NCBI GenBank assembly: GCA_011523655.1
Contig: WTGH01000061.1
Location: forward strand, 1-55,371
Length of the DNA stretch: 55,371 bases
Origin: Rhodospirillaceae bacterium
GTDB taxonomy: Bacteria > Pseudomonadota > Alphaproteobacteria > Bin65
Reading direction: 5' to 3'
Both the position numbers and the translations under genes were made by a program. Below the pieces are notes generated by a model. It worked only from the letters and a program-made list of their open reading frames with translations, did not search any database and was not told the DNA's origin. Of the stretch, positions 1 to 8,944 are shown piece after piece. Positions within the stretch are counted from its first letter, which is position 1. Each line of letters opens with the position of its first letter.

Positions 1-74
1 TGCTTGTCCTGGCCCTATGGTGGCGGACGCGCCGCCCTGCCCGCGCGTCCGCCACCATAGGGCCAGGACAAGCA
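1..74. repeat. perfect inverted repeat at the window edge
   Basis: Bases 1-31 are the exact reverse complement of bases 44-74, separated by a 12-base spacer. The right arm is normal haem A synthase coding sequence. The left arm replaces the expected rest of that gene by a copy of the same bases read backwards. A long perfect hairpin inside a conserved membrane protein and exactly at the sequence end is typical of a fold-back or assembly-edge artefact. A genuine hairpin cannot be excluded. Confidence 0.9.
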
Positions 75-885
75 GGACGGTCAGGACCGCCAGCACGCGA
101 TGGTTGAACTGCACCGCGACCGGATTGGCGACGAGTTCGGCGAGGCCGCCGCCCGGCCGCAGATAGTCCGCCGGCACCAGTGCGCCGCCCATCAGCGGAA
201 ACGTGTTGTGGATTTTGCCGGCGTCGAGGCCGGCGACGAAGGCGCCGAACGCGATCGTCAGCGCGATCGCGCCGTAGACGGCAAACGCCAGCAGGCCGCC
301 GCCGGCCGCCGCGCCGCCGGTCTGCATTGCCGGCCGGCCCGTGCCGGCGATCAGCCAGACAATCCAGGCGTAGAGGACGACCGCCAGAGAGAGATGGGCG
401 GCAAGCCGGTAATGGCTGACCGCGGGCCGGTCGACCAGGCCGCTGGCGACCATGTACCAGCCGAGCGCGCCCTGCAGGCCGCCGAGGACGAACAGCGCGA
501 CCAGCGCAGGGACCAGCCGGCGCGGCAGGCGGCGGCGCAGCAGCAGAGTGACGAAGCCGGCCAGGAACACGACGCCGATCAACCGGCCGAACAGCCGGTG
601 CAGATATTCCAGCCAGAAGATCGCCTTGAAGCCGCCGACGGTCAGGTCGGGGAAGACCTGCCGGTACTGCGGCGTCTCCCTGTAGAGGTCGAACAGCCGC
701 TGCCAGGCTTCGTCGCTCATCGGCGGCAGCCAGCCGAACAGGGGCCGCCATTCGGTCATCGACAGACCGGAGTCGGTCAGCCGGGTCAGCCCGCCGAGCA
801 CGACCATGGCGAAGATCATCCCGGCCACCAGCAGAAGCCAGCGGCGGACGGACGGATGGACGGGAGCGTCGGCAGGCGCAAACAT
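1..885 (-). CDS. ctaA: haem A synthase, COX15/CtaA family (3' end missing)
   Basis: The protein converts haem O to haem A in the inner membrane for aa3-type cytochrome oxidase. The visible 295 residues start MFAPADAPVHPSVRRWLLLV and contain several hydrophobic segments. Family marks are GGLTRLTDSGLSMTEWRP near residue 30, the haem-ligand region EYLHRLFGRLIG near residue 92, and QFNHRVLAVL near the visible end. The family is usually about 340-360 residues, so the C-terminal helices are missing. The last roughly 25 codons run through the fold-back at 1-74 and are probably not authentic. It is transcribed divergently from the aryl-CoA ligase at 1040. The family call is firm; the sequence below base 44 should not be trusted. 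Confidence 0.88.
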   Translation of the reverse strand, partial: MFAPADAPVHPSVRRWLLLVAGMIFAMVVLGGLTRLTDSGLSMTEWRPLFGWLPPMSDEAWQRLFDLYRETPQYRQVFPDLTVGGFKAIFWLEYLHRLFGRLIGVVFLAGFVTLLLRRRLPRRLVPALVALFVLGGLQGALGWYMVASGLVDRPAVSHYRLAAHLSLAVVLYAWIVWLIAGTGRPAMQTGGAAAGGGLLAFAVYGAIALTIAFGAFVAGLDAGKIHNTFPLMGGALVPADYLRPGGGLAELVANPVAVQFNHRVLAVLTVLLVLALWWRTRGQGGASATIGPGQA

Positions 886-1039
886 GCTGGCGGCGGGTCG
901 GGGAGCGGAAGGATTGCGGGCGCGCCGTGTTGCGCGGTGAAACCGAAGATGTCCCTGTGCTAGAGCCGGGGAAACCCGGCCGCGCGATGCAATTCGCCGC
1001 GCGGCCCCGGCAACGCAACCGGTATCGAGGAGCCGTGCG

Positions 1040-2620
1040 ATGGCTGCCCACACCGTCACCGTCACTCCGGACAGCGCTAACGGGGCCGCCCTCGATTTCG
1101 CGGCGCCGTTCAATGCCGCCGTGGCCTTCATCGACCGGCACACGGGGGAAGGCCGCAGCGCCAAGTCCGCCATCCTGACGACGGCGGGCGAAGAGGTCAG
1201 CTACGGACAGCTGGCCATCGGGGTAAACCGGTACGGCAACGCCCTGAAAGGGCTCGGCATCGGGACCGGCGACCGGCTGCTGATGGTGGTGAAGGACTGC
1301 CCGGAATTCTTCTTCGTCTTCTGGGGCGCCATCAAGGCCGGCATCGTCCCGGTGCCGCTCAACACGCTGCTCACGGCGAAGGATTACCGCTACATGATCG
1401 ACGATTCGGCGGCTGCCGCCATCGTCTGGTCGCCCGAGTTTGATGGTGCGGTGCGCGATGCGCTCGCGCAAGCGGACCATAAGCCGGCCCATCTGCTGCC
1501 GCAGGACCGGGCGGCGGCGCTGGCGGCGCAGGCTTCCGACAGCCTCGAACCGTATCCCAGCGAAGCCGGCGACGATTGTTTCTGGCTCTATTCCTCCGGC
1601 TCGACCGGCTTCCCGAAAGGCGCGATCCACCGGCACCGCGACATGGTCGTGACCAGCCAGCACTACGGCGTGGACCTGCTCGGTGTCGGCGAGGACGATA
1701 TCTGCTTTTCCGCCGCCAAGCTGTTCTTCGCCTACGGCCTGGCCAACTCCATGACCTTCCCGCTCTGGGTCGGCGCCACGGCGGTGCTGGCCGCCGAACG
1801 GCCGACGCCGCAGATGACTTTCGACATATTCGAGCGCTTCCGCCCAACGCTCTATTTCGGCGTGCCGACGCTCTACGCCGCGCAACTGGCGGCGATCGAC
1901 GGCGGTGCAGCCTGCGACGTGGCGAGCGTCCGCTGGTGCGTCTCGGCCGGCGAGGCCCTGCCGGCCGACATCTTCCGGCGCTGGCGGGAAACGACCGGCA
2001 CGACGATCCTGGACGGCATCGGCTCGACGGAGGCGTTGTACATCTTCATCTCCAACCGGCCCGATATCCAGAAACCGGGCACGAGCGGGCTTGTTATACC
2101 CGGCTACGAGGCGCGCATCGTCGGCGAGGATGGCGCGCCGGTCGCCGCCGGGGAAGCCGGCGCGCTACAGATCCGGGGCGGCTCGACGGCGCGCGGCTAC
2201 TGGAACCTGCCGGAAAAAACCGCGGCGACCATGCTGGACGGCGGCTGGCTCGATACCGGCGACACTTACAGGACCGACGAGGACGGCTGCTTCGTCTGCG
2301 AGGGCCGGTCCGACGACATGATGAAGGTCGGTGGCATCTGGACCTCGCCGGTCGAGATCGAGGCCTGCCTGATCGGCCATCCCAAGGTGCTGGAGGCGGC
2401 CATCGTCGCCCGCGCGGACGATGCCGGCCTGATCAAGCCGGAGGCCTGGGTCGTGCGCGCCGACGGCGTGGCGGACGGGGACGATGCGCTGCAGCGGGAA
2501 CTGCACGACCATGTCAAGGCCAGCCTGGCGCCCTACAAGTACCCGCGCTGGTGGAAATTCGTCGACGCGCTGCCCAAGACCGCGACCGGCAAGATCCAGC
2601 GCTTCAAGCTGCGCGGTTAG
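1040..2620 (+). CDS. benzoate-CoA ligase family protein (aryl-CoA ligase)
   Basis: This 526-residue ANL-superfamily adenylating enzyme should activate an aromatic acid to its CoA thioester using ATP. The start has a GAGGAG ribosome-binding site about 8 bases upstream. The P-loop YSSGSTGFPKG lies at residues 184-194, the A5 motif GIGSTE at 326-331, and the C-terminal catalytic lysine in TATGKIQ at K518. FFAYGLANSMTFPLWVGA and the overall length resemble benzoate- and 4-hydroxybenzoate-CoA ligases. The 4-hydroxybenzoyl-CoA reductase operon 3.4 kb downstream makes benzoate or 4-hydroxybenzoate the likely substrate, which is an inference. Its 3' end overlaps the convergent dioxygenase gene by 17 bases. 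A different small aryl acid is possible. Confidence 0.88.
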   Translation: MAAHTVTVTPDSANGAALDFAAPFNAAVAFIDRHTGEGRSAKSAILTTAGEEVSYGQLAIGVNRYGNALKGLGIGTGDRLLMVVKDCPEFFFVFWGAIKAGIVPVPLNTLLTAKDYRYMIDDSAAAAIVWSPEFDGAVRDALAQADHKPAHLLPQDRAAALAAQASDSLEPYPSEAGDDCFWLYSSGSTGFPKGAIHRHRDMVVTSQHYGVDLLGVGEDDICFSAAKLFFAYGLANSMTFPLWVGATAVLAAERPTPQMTFDIFERFRPTLYFGVPTLYAAQLAAIDGGAACDVASVRWCVSAGEALPADIFRRWRETTGTTILDGIGSTEALYIFISNRPDIQKPGTSGLVIPGYEARIVGEDGAPVAAGEAGALQIRGGSTARGYWNLPEKTAATMLDGGWLDTGDTYRTDEDGCFVCEGRSDDMMKVGGIWTSPVEIEACLIGHPKVLEAAIVARADDAGLIKPEAWVVRADGVADGDDALQRELHDHVKASLAPYKYPRWWKFVDALPKTATGKIQRFKLRG

Positions 2621-3833
2621 CGCGCTTCGCCCGGCGCAGGATCCGGATGCGGCTCAGCACCTCCTCGCGCTCCATGTAGCAGCCCTTGAGCGCCCGCTCG
2701 CCGATCGCCTCGTCGAACGCCGTCCGGCCGTGCAGGACGCGCCGATTGTCGAAGGCGACCAGGTCGCCGGGCGCGTAGTCGAAGGTCATGGCGAAACCTT
2801 CGCCGGCGGCCAGGGTCTGGAAGGCGCGCAGGCCGGCATAGGCCGCCTCGACATCGTCGAAATCCACGTTGAGCGGGCCGCGCAGAAAGGTTGTGGCACG
2901 GATTTCGCGGGGATCGCCGTTCTTGTCCAGCACGACCAGCGGCGCGCGCCAGCGATAGTCCGTGGCCGGCGAGCGGTTCGAGAAAGTCCATTCGATCTGC
3001 GTGACCGCCCGCCACAGGTCCGGATCCGTCTGCCGGATGCGGTCGGCCACGGCGAAGCCGTCGACATAGACGGCCCGCCCGCCCCGGGTCGTGTTGACCA
3101 GGCAATGCAGCAATTGCAGGCCGGGCTCGTATTCCCGGGTCGCCAGATCGGTGTGCGGCGCCAGAGCGCCGGAAAAATAGGCGTTGGAATCCGCGGCCTT
3201 GCGCGAGTCCGCCGGCGCGGTCTTCACGTCGAACAGGAAGCCGAAATTGGAGTTGCGGATCGTGCCGATGCGCTCGGCGACCCGTTGCACCTCCGTTTCG
3301 TCAGTCGGCACGCCGCGCAGGCGCACGATGCCGAATTCCATCAGGGCTTCGAGCGCTTCCAGCAGGGCACCGTCCCGGTCCATGCAGGCCGGGCCGTCGA
3401 AGGTCGGCGGGGCTGCGAGGCGGCGGGAGTCCCAGTGTGTCGGCGCGATGTCGCCGAGATCGTCGTGGCGGCCGTTGGAATAGTCGAGCGCACGCAGCCA
3501 GCCAGGATGGTAGGCGACGGTCCGGCATTCGGGCGCAAAGGTTATTTCGATGCTGCCGTTTTCCGCGACTGCGACCGCCGATACGGCGAGGTCCGCCGGC
3601 AGGTCCCAGGGATGGCCGACCTGTTCGCGCGTGACCGGGCTGTGGGTGCCGGGTTCGGTCGCGTTGTCGCGCAGCCAGATCGCGTGATAGCGGCTGACCC
3701 TGCCGTCGTCCCACGCGACGGTGACGATCCGGCCGTCCGTCGTGGCCCCGGCCGGCAGATGCTCGACCGGCCAGGTGTCGAAGTCCGGCGTCGGCGGCCA
3801 GGCCCGGCCCGATTGCGCGTCCGTACCCGCCAT
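2604..3833 (-). CDS. gamma-butyrobetaine hydroxylase-like TauD/TfdA dioxygenase
   Basis: This 409-residue protein looks like a non-haem Fe(II)/2-oxoglutarate-dependent oxygenase of the BBOX/TauD fold. An N-terminal DUF971-like domain (about residues 33-115, with WDDGRVSRYHAIWLRDN) precedes the catalytic jelly roll. The HxD iron site is at H227 and D229 (in LAPHTDLATREYEPGL), with the distal ligand at H368 (in DNRRVLHGR). The N-domain plus catalytic domain layout is that of gamma-butyrobetaine dioxygenase in carnitine synthesis and of trimethyllysine dioxygenase relatives. No carnitine genes lie nearby, so the substrate is not proven. It is transcribed towards the ligase gene. Confidence in the family is high, in the substrate low. 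Confidence 0.82.
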   Translation of the reverse strand: MAGTDAQSGRAWPPTPDFDTWPVEHLPAGATTDGRIVTVAWDDGRVSRYHAIWLRDNATEPGTHSPVTREQVGHPWDLPADLAVSAVAVAENGSIEITFAPECRTVAYHPGWLRALDYSNGRHDDLGDIAPTHWDSRRLAAPPTFDGPACMDRDGALLEALEALMEFGIVRLRGVPTDETEVQRVAERIGTIRNSNFGFLFDVKTAPADSRKAADSNAYFSGALAPHTDLATREYEPGLQLLHCLVNTTRGGRAVYVDGFAVADRIRQTDPDLWRAVTQIEWTFSNRSPATDYRWRAPLVVLDKNGDPREIRATTFLRGPLNVDFDDVEAAYAGLRAFQTLAAGEGFAMTFDYAPGDLVAFDNRRVLHGRTAFDEAIGERALKGCYMEREEVLSRIRILRRAKRANRAA

Positions 3834-4243
3834 GGCTGCGGCTCACTAAAGCGAAGGCATGAAAGGCGCGCCCCTCTCGCGCCGTTCGCGGTCCGGGTCA
3901 AGCGAAATCGTTCGTCGGTGAAGTTCCCTGGGCGGTTTCTTTAGTCTATCCCGTCATACCGACCAGAGCGGAGACGCCTTTTGGGACTATCGATGTGACA
4001 ATGCGTTTGCGGCACGCCCTCTTCCGATTGCCGAAACCGTCAACTGCCCCTCATTTTGCCACCCCGGATGGAGCGAAGCGGAAATCCGGGGTCCAGGGGC
4101 CACAGGCTGACGTCTTTCGGGTCGTCCCTGGGCCCCGGATTGAATCCGGGGCGGCATCATTGGATTTTATCATCGACGGATGAGCAATGTCGGGATCGCG
4201 GTTGCGCTACGCGGCCCCACACGCAATCGCGCGCGGTCGAGGC
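3834..4243. other. 410-base intergenic region with palindromic repeats
   Basis: No gene is visible here. Bases 3951-3985 contain a degenerate half copy of the CGTCATTTCGACCG repeat family. Bases 4062-4151 hold a second palindromic element described separately. The rest has no recognisable signal apart from presumed upstream DNA of the dioxygenase and downstream DNA of the acyl-CoA dehydrogenase. Confidence 0.6.
4062..4151. repeat. REP-like double hairpin (CCCCGGAT family)
   Basis: CCCCGGAT at 4062-4069 pairs with ATCCGGGG at 4084-4091. A second hairpin, CCCCGGATT-G-AATCCGGGG, occupies 4133-4151. The block between contains the near-complementary stretches GTCCAGGGGCC and GTCCCTGGGCC, so the whole element can fold into a cruciform. 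It lies between two minus-strand genes. The same CCCCGGAT..ATCCGGGG core recurs inside repeats at 14791-14909, 36034-36167 and 47618-47751. Confidence 0.75.
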
Positions 4244-5392
4244 TCAGCCCTTGCGGCCGAACAGGGCGCGGGAGATCACGACATTCTGGATCTCGTTGGC
4301 GCCGTCGAGATACTGGGCGATCTTCGCGCCGGCCATATGGCGGGCGAGCGGATGGTCGTGGGTCAGGCCCCAGGCGCCCATCACCTGCATGCAGTCGTTG
4401 AGCCGGTCGAAGGCGACCCGCGTGGCGTATTTCTTGGCATGGGCCGCCAGCACCCTGCCGTCCGGATCGCCGGCGGCGAGCGCCGCGCCGGCCTTCGCAG
4501 CCAGCGCCGAGGCCGCTTCCAGTTCGCTGGCGGCGTCGGCCAGGATCCACTGGATGCCCTGCTTTTCGGTATTGCGCGTGCCGAACAGGGAGCGTTGCGA
4601 GACGAAGGCGATCGCCGCGTCGAGCCCGGACCGCAGCATGCCGCAGGCGCTGTAGGCGACGTTGACCCGCGCCAGGTCGATGCCTTCCATCGCGGCCGCA
4701 AAGCCGCGCCCGGCCGGAATGAAATGGGCCGCCTCTTCAAGCTCCAGCCCGTCGAAGCGGAAACCGCCGGCGCCCAGGGCGTGGCCGCCGAGCATGGCGT
4801 AGGCCGGCAGGCGCTCGACGCCGGGCGCGTCCGCAAGCGCCAGGAAACAGGCGACGCCCCTGTGGCCCGCCGCCGGATCGGTCTGGGCGTAAATGCTGAG
4901 CAGGTCGGCATGGGAGCCGCTGGTCACCCAGGCTTTTTCGCCGTCGATGCGCCAGCCGGTTTCGGTCTTCTTCGCCGTGGTCTGCACGTTGGCGGCGTCG
5001 CTGCCGCCCTGCGGCTCGGTCAGCAGGAAGGCGCCGATGCGCCGCCCGGCGATCAGGTCCGGCAGGTGGGCCGTGTGATGGTGCGGCGCGCCGTTGCGCG
5101 CGATATTGCCGGCCAGATTGTTGTGCACGACCAGGCTGAAGGCGAAGGCGAGGTCGGCGGCGGCCAGCACCTCCATGATGCGCGCCATCGCGAACAGGTC
5201 GAGGCCGGCCCCGCCCAGGTCCTCCGGCACCAGCAGCCCCATAAGTCCGGCATCGGCGGCGGCCTCGAAGGCCTCGCGCGGCGCGCGCCGGTCGCGCTCC
5301 CACGCCGCGGCATGGGGGGCGACGGCCTCGGCGGCAAAGCGTCGGGCGGTCTCGATATAGCGGTCAGCTTTGGCGATGGAACCGGCGGACAT
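4244..5392 (-). CDS. acyl-CoA dehydrogenase family protein
   Basis: This 382-residue flavoprotein of the acyl-CoA dehydrogenase fold should introduce a 2,3-double bond into an acyl-CoA, passing electrons to ETF. Family signatures are FLLTEPQGGSDAANVQTTAK in the FAD region, GEKAWVTSGSHADL, RVAFDRLNDCMQVMGAWG in the C-terminal helical bundle and DGANEIQNVVISRAL at the end. At the position of the usual catalytic glutamate of the EGT motif it has Asp (LDGANE). An AAAGAGG ribosome-binding site precedes the ATG. It stands alone between intergenic repeats and a VOC gene transcribed in the same direction 83 bases upstream. The natural acyl substrate cannot be read from the sequence. Confidence 0.88.
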   Translation of the reverse strand: MSAGSIAKADRYIETARRFAAEAVAPHAAAWERDRRAPREAFEAAADAGLMGLLVPEDLGGAGLDLFAMARIMEVLAAADLAFAFSLVVHNNLAGNIARNGAPHHHTAHLPDLIAGRRIGAFLLTEPQGGSDAANVQTTAKKTETGWRIDGEKAWVTSGSHADLLSIYAQTDPAAGHRGVACFLALADAPGVERLPAYAMLGGHALGAGGFRFDGLELEEAAHFIPAGRGFAAAMEGIDLARVNVAYSACGMLRSGLDAAIAFVSQRSLFGTRNTEKQGIQWILADAASELEAASALAAKAGAALAAGDPDGRVLAAHAKKYATRVAFDRLNDCMQVMGAWGLTHDHPLARHMAGAKIAQYLDGANEIQNVVISRALFGRKG

Positions 5393-5475
5393 GGCAGCGG
5401 CCTCTTTCCGGCTATCGGGAGCGCCGCAACAAAGCCCGAAACGCGGGCCGGATCAAGGCACGGGGGTTGTCGCGC

Positions 5476-5847
5476 CTACGACGGCGTCATCAGGCCGATG
5501 ACCGCGCCGCCGGGGTCCTGGACGATGGCGATGCGGCCGACATTCGGGACGTCGAAGCACTCCTGCAGTACCGTGCCGCCGGCGTTGGCGACCCTGGCGG
5601 CGGCGGCGTCGACATCGCCCACGCCGATATAGGCCATCCAGTGGTTCGGCATGTCCGGCGCGCCGGTCTTCGCCTTGTCCATGATGCCGGCAACCATCTT
5701 GTTGCCGGACCTGGCGACCGTGTAGGTGAAATTCGGCATCGGAACGTCGTCGTAGGTCCAGCCGCAGACCTCGGCGAAAAACGCCTTGCAGTCCTCGACG
5801 TCGCCGGTGAGCAGTTCATTCCAATGGAAGGCGCCGTGATCGGCCAT
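5476..5847 (-). CDS. VOC family (glyoxalase/bleomycin-resistance fold) protein
   Basis: The start MADHGAFHWNELLTGD was chosen because AAGGAG sits 8 bases upstream. An upstream in-frame ATG would add 19 unconserved residues. The 123 residues have the paired beta-alpha-beta-beta-beta VOC pattern: FHWNELLTGDVEDCKAFFAEVCGW near the N-terminus and VQDPGGAVIGLMTP at the C-terminus, like the CFP32/27 kDa antigen group. VOC proteins bind a divalent metal and act as lyases, isomerases, dioxygenases or drug binders. Which applies here is unknown. It precedes the acyl-CoA dehydrogenase in the same direction and is divergent from the 4-hydroxybenzoyl-CoA reductase operon, sharing its AT-rich control region. 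Confidence 0.8.
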   Translation of the reverse strand: MADHGAFHWNELLTGDVEDCKAFFAEVCGWTYDDVPMPNFTYTVARSGNKMVAGIMDKAKTGAPDMPNHWMAYIGVGDVDAAAARVANAGGTVLQECFDVPNVGRIAIVQDPGGAVIGLMTPS

Positions 5848-5966
5848 GAGCGGTCTCCTTTCGATTGGGGGAACCGGCTTATCCCGCGTGCCGGCGAGGG
5901 CCAAATGCCGATATCGTCACAGGTGCCGCCTCCTGTCGAGCCGCCGGAACCGGCGGACATATTTAA

Positions 5967-5995
5967 TTGAGGTGACAAATAATTTGTGTTACTGA
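5967..5995 (+). promoter_or_regulatory. putative promoter with internal operator before the hcr operon
   Basis: A perfect palindrome ACAAAT-A-ATTTGT lies at 5975-5987 in a short AT-rich patch, the only such patch for several kilobases. It sits between a possible -35 TTGAGG (5967-5972) and a weak -10 at 5990-5995, the arrangement expected for a MarR- or TetR-type repressor. TTACTG occurs twice just downstream. No regulator gene for it is seen in the window. Confidence 0.45.
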
Positions 5996-6037
5996 TTATT
6001 TGAATTACTGCGCAAATCGGCGACGGGAGCCGGACCG

Positions 6038-6565
6038 ATGGCGAAACGGATCGTCAGTTTCACCCTCAACGGGCGGCCGCATGACGGCGTCGTGCCGGAC
6101 AATACCCTGCTGCTCGATTATCTGCGCGAAGGACTCGGCCTGACCGGCACCAAGACCGGCTGCGACGGCGGTGAATGCGGCGCCTGCACGGTGCTGGTCG
6201 ACGGCCGCGCGCAGCTCTCCTGCCTCACGCTGGTCGGCCAGGTCGCGGGCACGTCGGTCGAGACGGTCGAGGGCCTGGCGCACAACGGCCGGCTGTCGGA
6301 CGTGCAGGAGGGTTTCCACATGAAGCTGGGCGCACAGTGCGGCGCCTGCACGCCGGGCTTCGTCATGGCGACCGAGGCGCTGCTGCGCCGGAACCCGGCG
6401 CCGGACGACGACGACATCCGCGAGGCGCTGGGCAGCAACATCTGCCGCTGCACCGGCTACATCAAGATTCTGGATGCGGTGCACCACGCCGCGGCGCGCC
6501 GGCGGGGCGAGGAGCCGGCGCCCTACCCGCCGCTTCCGGACCGGGTGGCGGACCGGGTGGCGTAA
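6038..6565 (+). CDS. hcrC: 4-hydroxybenzoyl-CoA reductase gamma subunit, 2x[2Fe-2S]
   Basis: The 175-residue small subunit of a xanthine-oxidase-family molybdoenzyme carries electrons between the flavin/[4Fe-4S] subunit and the molybdenum site. The plant-ferredoxin-type [2Fe-2S] cluster is bound by C42, C47, C50 and C62 (GCDGGECGAC..SC), and the second cluster by C101, C104, C136 and C138 (CGACTPGFVM, CRCTGY). It is the first gene of a three-gene operon, 15 bases before the large subunit. The family includes CO dehydrogenase and quinoline oxidoreductase small subunits. The specific call rests on the downstream beta subunit. Confidence 0.88.
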   Translation: MAKRIVSFTLNGRPHDGVVPDNTLLLDYLREGLGLTGTKTGCDGGECGACTVLVDGRAQLSCLTLVGQVAGTSVETVEGLAHNGRLSDVQEGFHMKLGAQCGACTPGFVMATEALLRRNPAPDDDDIREALGSNICRCTGYIKILDAVHHAAARRRGEEPAPYPPLPDRVADRVA

Positions 6566-6580
6566 CGGGGAGGCGGAGCG

Positions 6581-8944
6581 ATGAACGAACAGGTCAAACC
6601 CGTCGATGCCGCCACGGCCGAACCGGTGCGCTCCATCGGCGAATACGTCCCGATGGTCGACGGGCCGGAGAAGGTCTCGGGCACGGCGAAATACACCGCC
6701 GATTTCGTCGAGGGCGAGGCGCTGGAGGCCGCGATCCTGCGCAGCCCCTACGCCCATGCCGAAGTGCTTGAGGTCGATACTTCGGAAGCCGAGGCGATGC
6801 CGGGTGTGCGCGCCGTCGTCACCGGCGCGGACTGCGACAAGACCTTTGGCGTGCTGCCGATCGCGCGCGGCGAATACCCGCTGGTGCGCGACCGGGTGCG
6901 CTACAAGGGCGAGCCGGTGGCAGCCGTCGCGGCCGACGACATCCACATCGCCAAGGCGGCGGTCAAGAAGATCCGGATGAAGGTCAGGGAACTGCCGGCC
7001 TACTTCCGCTGCAAGGACGCCTATGCCGAGGGCGCCGTCGACCTGCACGAGCACCGGCCCGGCAACCTGGAGCGCGACGTGTTCTTCGAGCTCGGCGACG
7101 TCGAGGACGCCTTCGCCGGCTCGGACCTGGTGATGGAGCGGAACTTCCATGCCGCCGAGGTCTGCCAGGCCCAGATGGAGATGCACAGCGCGCTGGTCTC
7201 CTACGATCCGCTGCGCGACCGGCTGACCTGCCAGTGCTCGACCCAGGTGCCCTACTACGTCCACCTGATGCTGGCCAAGGTGACCGGCATGGACCAGGGT
7301 CGCATCCGGGTCATCAAGCCCCATGTCGGCGGCGGCTTCGGCGCCCGGACCGAGACGTTGCAGCCCGAACTGATCGCCGCCCTGCTCGCGCGCAAGATCG
7401 GCGGCGCGGTCCGGCTGCTGACGACGCGCGAGGAGACCTTCATCACCCATCGCGGCCGGCCGGAGACCGACCTGCGCCTCAAGATCGGCATGACGAAGGA
7501 CGGCCGGATCACCGGCGTCGAGCTGGAGAACGACCAGCGCGGCGGCGCCCATTCGAGCTACGGCATCGTCACGATCCTCTATGCCGGCTCGCTGCTCTAC
7601 GCGATCTACGATTTGCAGAACGTCCGCTATATCGGCCGGCGGGTGCTGACCAACACGCCGCCCTGCGGCGCCTTCCGCGGCCACGGCACGGTCAACACCC
7701 GCTTCGTGTTCGAATCGCTGCTCGACGAGATGGCGGAGGAACTGGGCCTCGACCCGATCGCGGTGCGGCGGCGCAACTATATCGAGGCGCCGGCCTTCAC
7801 CCAGAACGACCTGATGATCAATTCCTACGGCCTGCCCGAATGCGTCGACTGGGTCGAGGAGGCGAGCGGCTGGAAGGAAAAGCGGAAAAACGGCCTGCCC
7901 GATCCCGGGCCGGGAAAGAAAAAGGGCATCGGCTTCGCCTGCTCCCACTATATCTCCGGCGCGTCGAAGCCGGTGAACTGGACCGGCGAGCCGCACGCGA
8001 CGGTCAACCTGAAGCTGGACTGGGACGGTGCGATCACCGTGCTGACCGGCGCCGCCGAAATCGGCCAGGGCTCCTCGACGCTGGTGGCGCAGATCACGGC
8101 GGACGTGCTCGGCCTGCCGATCGACCGCATCCGGGTCATCGCCGCGGACAGCGAGGTCACGCCCAAGGACAACGGCTCCTATTCCTCGCGCGTCACCTTC
8201 TATGTCGGCAACGCGACGCTCCAAGCCGCCGTGAACCTGCGCAAGATCCTGGTCGAGGCGGCGGCGCGCAAGCTGGAAGCCAACCCGGAAGATATCGAGG
8301 TGCTGGGCGAATATTACCGCGCCGGCAGCCAGGATACCGGCATCCCCTTCCAGGAAGTGGTCATGGAAGCGCTGCGCGACACCGGCACGATCACGACCAA
8401 GGGCATCTACAACACGATCCCCGAGAGCTGGGGCGGCAAGAAATATCGCGGCGCGGCGATCGGCGGCACGATGGGCTTTTCCTACGCTGCCCAGGCGGTC
8501 GAGGTCACGGTCGACGAGACGACCGGCGAGGTCACGGTCGACGATATCTGGGTCGCCCACGATTGCGGCAAGGCGCTCAACCGGCTGACCGTCGAGGGCC
8601 AGGTCGAGGGGTCGGTCTGGATGGGCATGGGCCAGGCGCTGAGCGAGGAGACCGGCTACTACAACGGCCTGAATCTCGCCAACAACCTGCTCGACTACCG
8701 CATCCCGACGATTCAGGATTCGCCGCCGATCCACACCCATATCGTCGAATCGAACGATCCCCACGGCCCCTACGGCGCCAAGGAGGCCGGCGAAGGCTCG
8801 CTCTCCAGCTTCATCCCGGCGGTCGCCAACGCGATTTACGACGCCACCGGCATCCGCTTCCCCGATACGCCGATCACGCCGGACAAGGTGTTCCTCGCCC
8901 TCGAGAAGGCCGCCCGGTTCGGCGCGAAGAAGAGGGCCGCCTGA
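6581..8944 (+). CDS. hcrA: 4-hydroxybenzoyl-CoA reductase alpha (molybdopterin) subunit
   Basis: This 787-residue catalytic subunit binds the molybdenum cofactor. Xanthine-oxidase-family features include the N-terminal hammerhead ([17 protein letters not shown]), the [21 protein letters not shown] segment, the [10 protein letters not shown] cofactor loop, [16 protein letters not shown], and [13 protein letters not shown] near the C-terminus, with the conserved active-site glutamate. In HCR the enzyme removes the para-hydroxyl group of 4-hydroxybenzoyl-CoA by a reductive, Birch-like step to give benzoyl-CoA. A strong GGGGAGG ribosome-binding site precedes the ATG, and the stop overlaps the next start (TGATG). 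Other xanthine-dehydrogenase-type hydroxylases share most motifs; the operon partner with a [4Fe-4S] insert favours HCR. Confidence 0.85.
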   Translation: MNEQVKPVDAATAEPVRSIGEYVPMVDGPEKVSGTAKYTADFVEGEALEAAILRSPYAHAEVLEVDTSEAEAMPGVRAVVTGADCDKTFGVLPIARGEYPLVRDRVRYKGEPVAAVAADDIHIAKAAVKKIRMKVRELPAYFRCKDAYAEGAVDLHEHRPGNLERDVFFELGDVEDAFAGSDLVMERNFHAAEVCQAQMEMHSALVSYDPLRDRLTCQCSTQVPYYVHLMLAKVTGMDQGRIRVIKPHVGGGFGARTETLQPELIAALLARKIGGAVRLLTTREETFITHRGRPETDLRLKIGMTKDGRITGVELENDQRGGAHSSYGIVTILYAGSLLYAIYDLQNVRYIGRRVLTNTPPCGAFRGHGTVNTRFVFESLLDEMAEELGLDPIAVRRRNYIEAPAFTQNDLMINSYGLPECVDWVEEASGWKEKRKNGLPDPGPGKKKGIGFACSHYISGASKPVNWTGEPHATVNLKLDWDGAITVLTGAAEIGQGSSTLVAQITADVLGLPIDRIRVIAADSEVTPKDNGSYSSRVTFYVGNATLQAAVNLRKILVEAAARKLEANPEDIEVLGEYYRAGSQDTGIPFQEVVMEALRDTGTITTKGIYNTIPESWGGKKYRGAAIGGTMGFSYAAQAVEVTVDETTGEVTVDDIWVAHDCGKALNRLTVEGQVEGSVWMGMGQALSEETGYYNGLNLANNLLDYRIPTIQDSPPIHTHIVESNDPHGPYGAKEAGEGSLSSFIPAVANAIYDATGIRFPDTPITPDKVFLALEKAARFGAKKRAA

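Noticed and set aside
6005..8764. Long open frame (over 900 codons) on the minus strand opposite the hcr operon
   Set aside because: It is rich in Arg, Ala, Gly, Asp and His, lacks domain motifs and lies exactly antisense to the well-supported molybdoenzyme genes. High G+C content removes stop codons in such frames.
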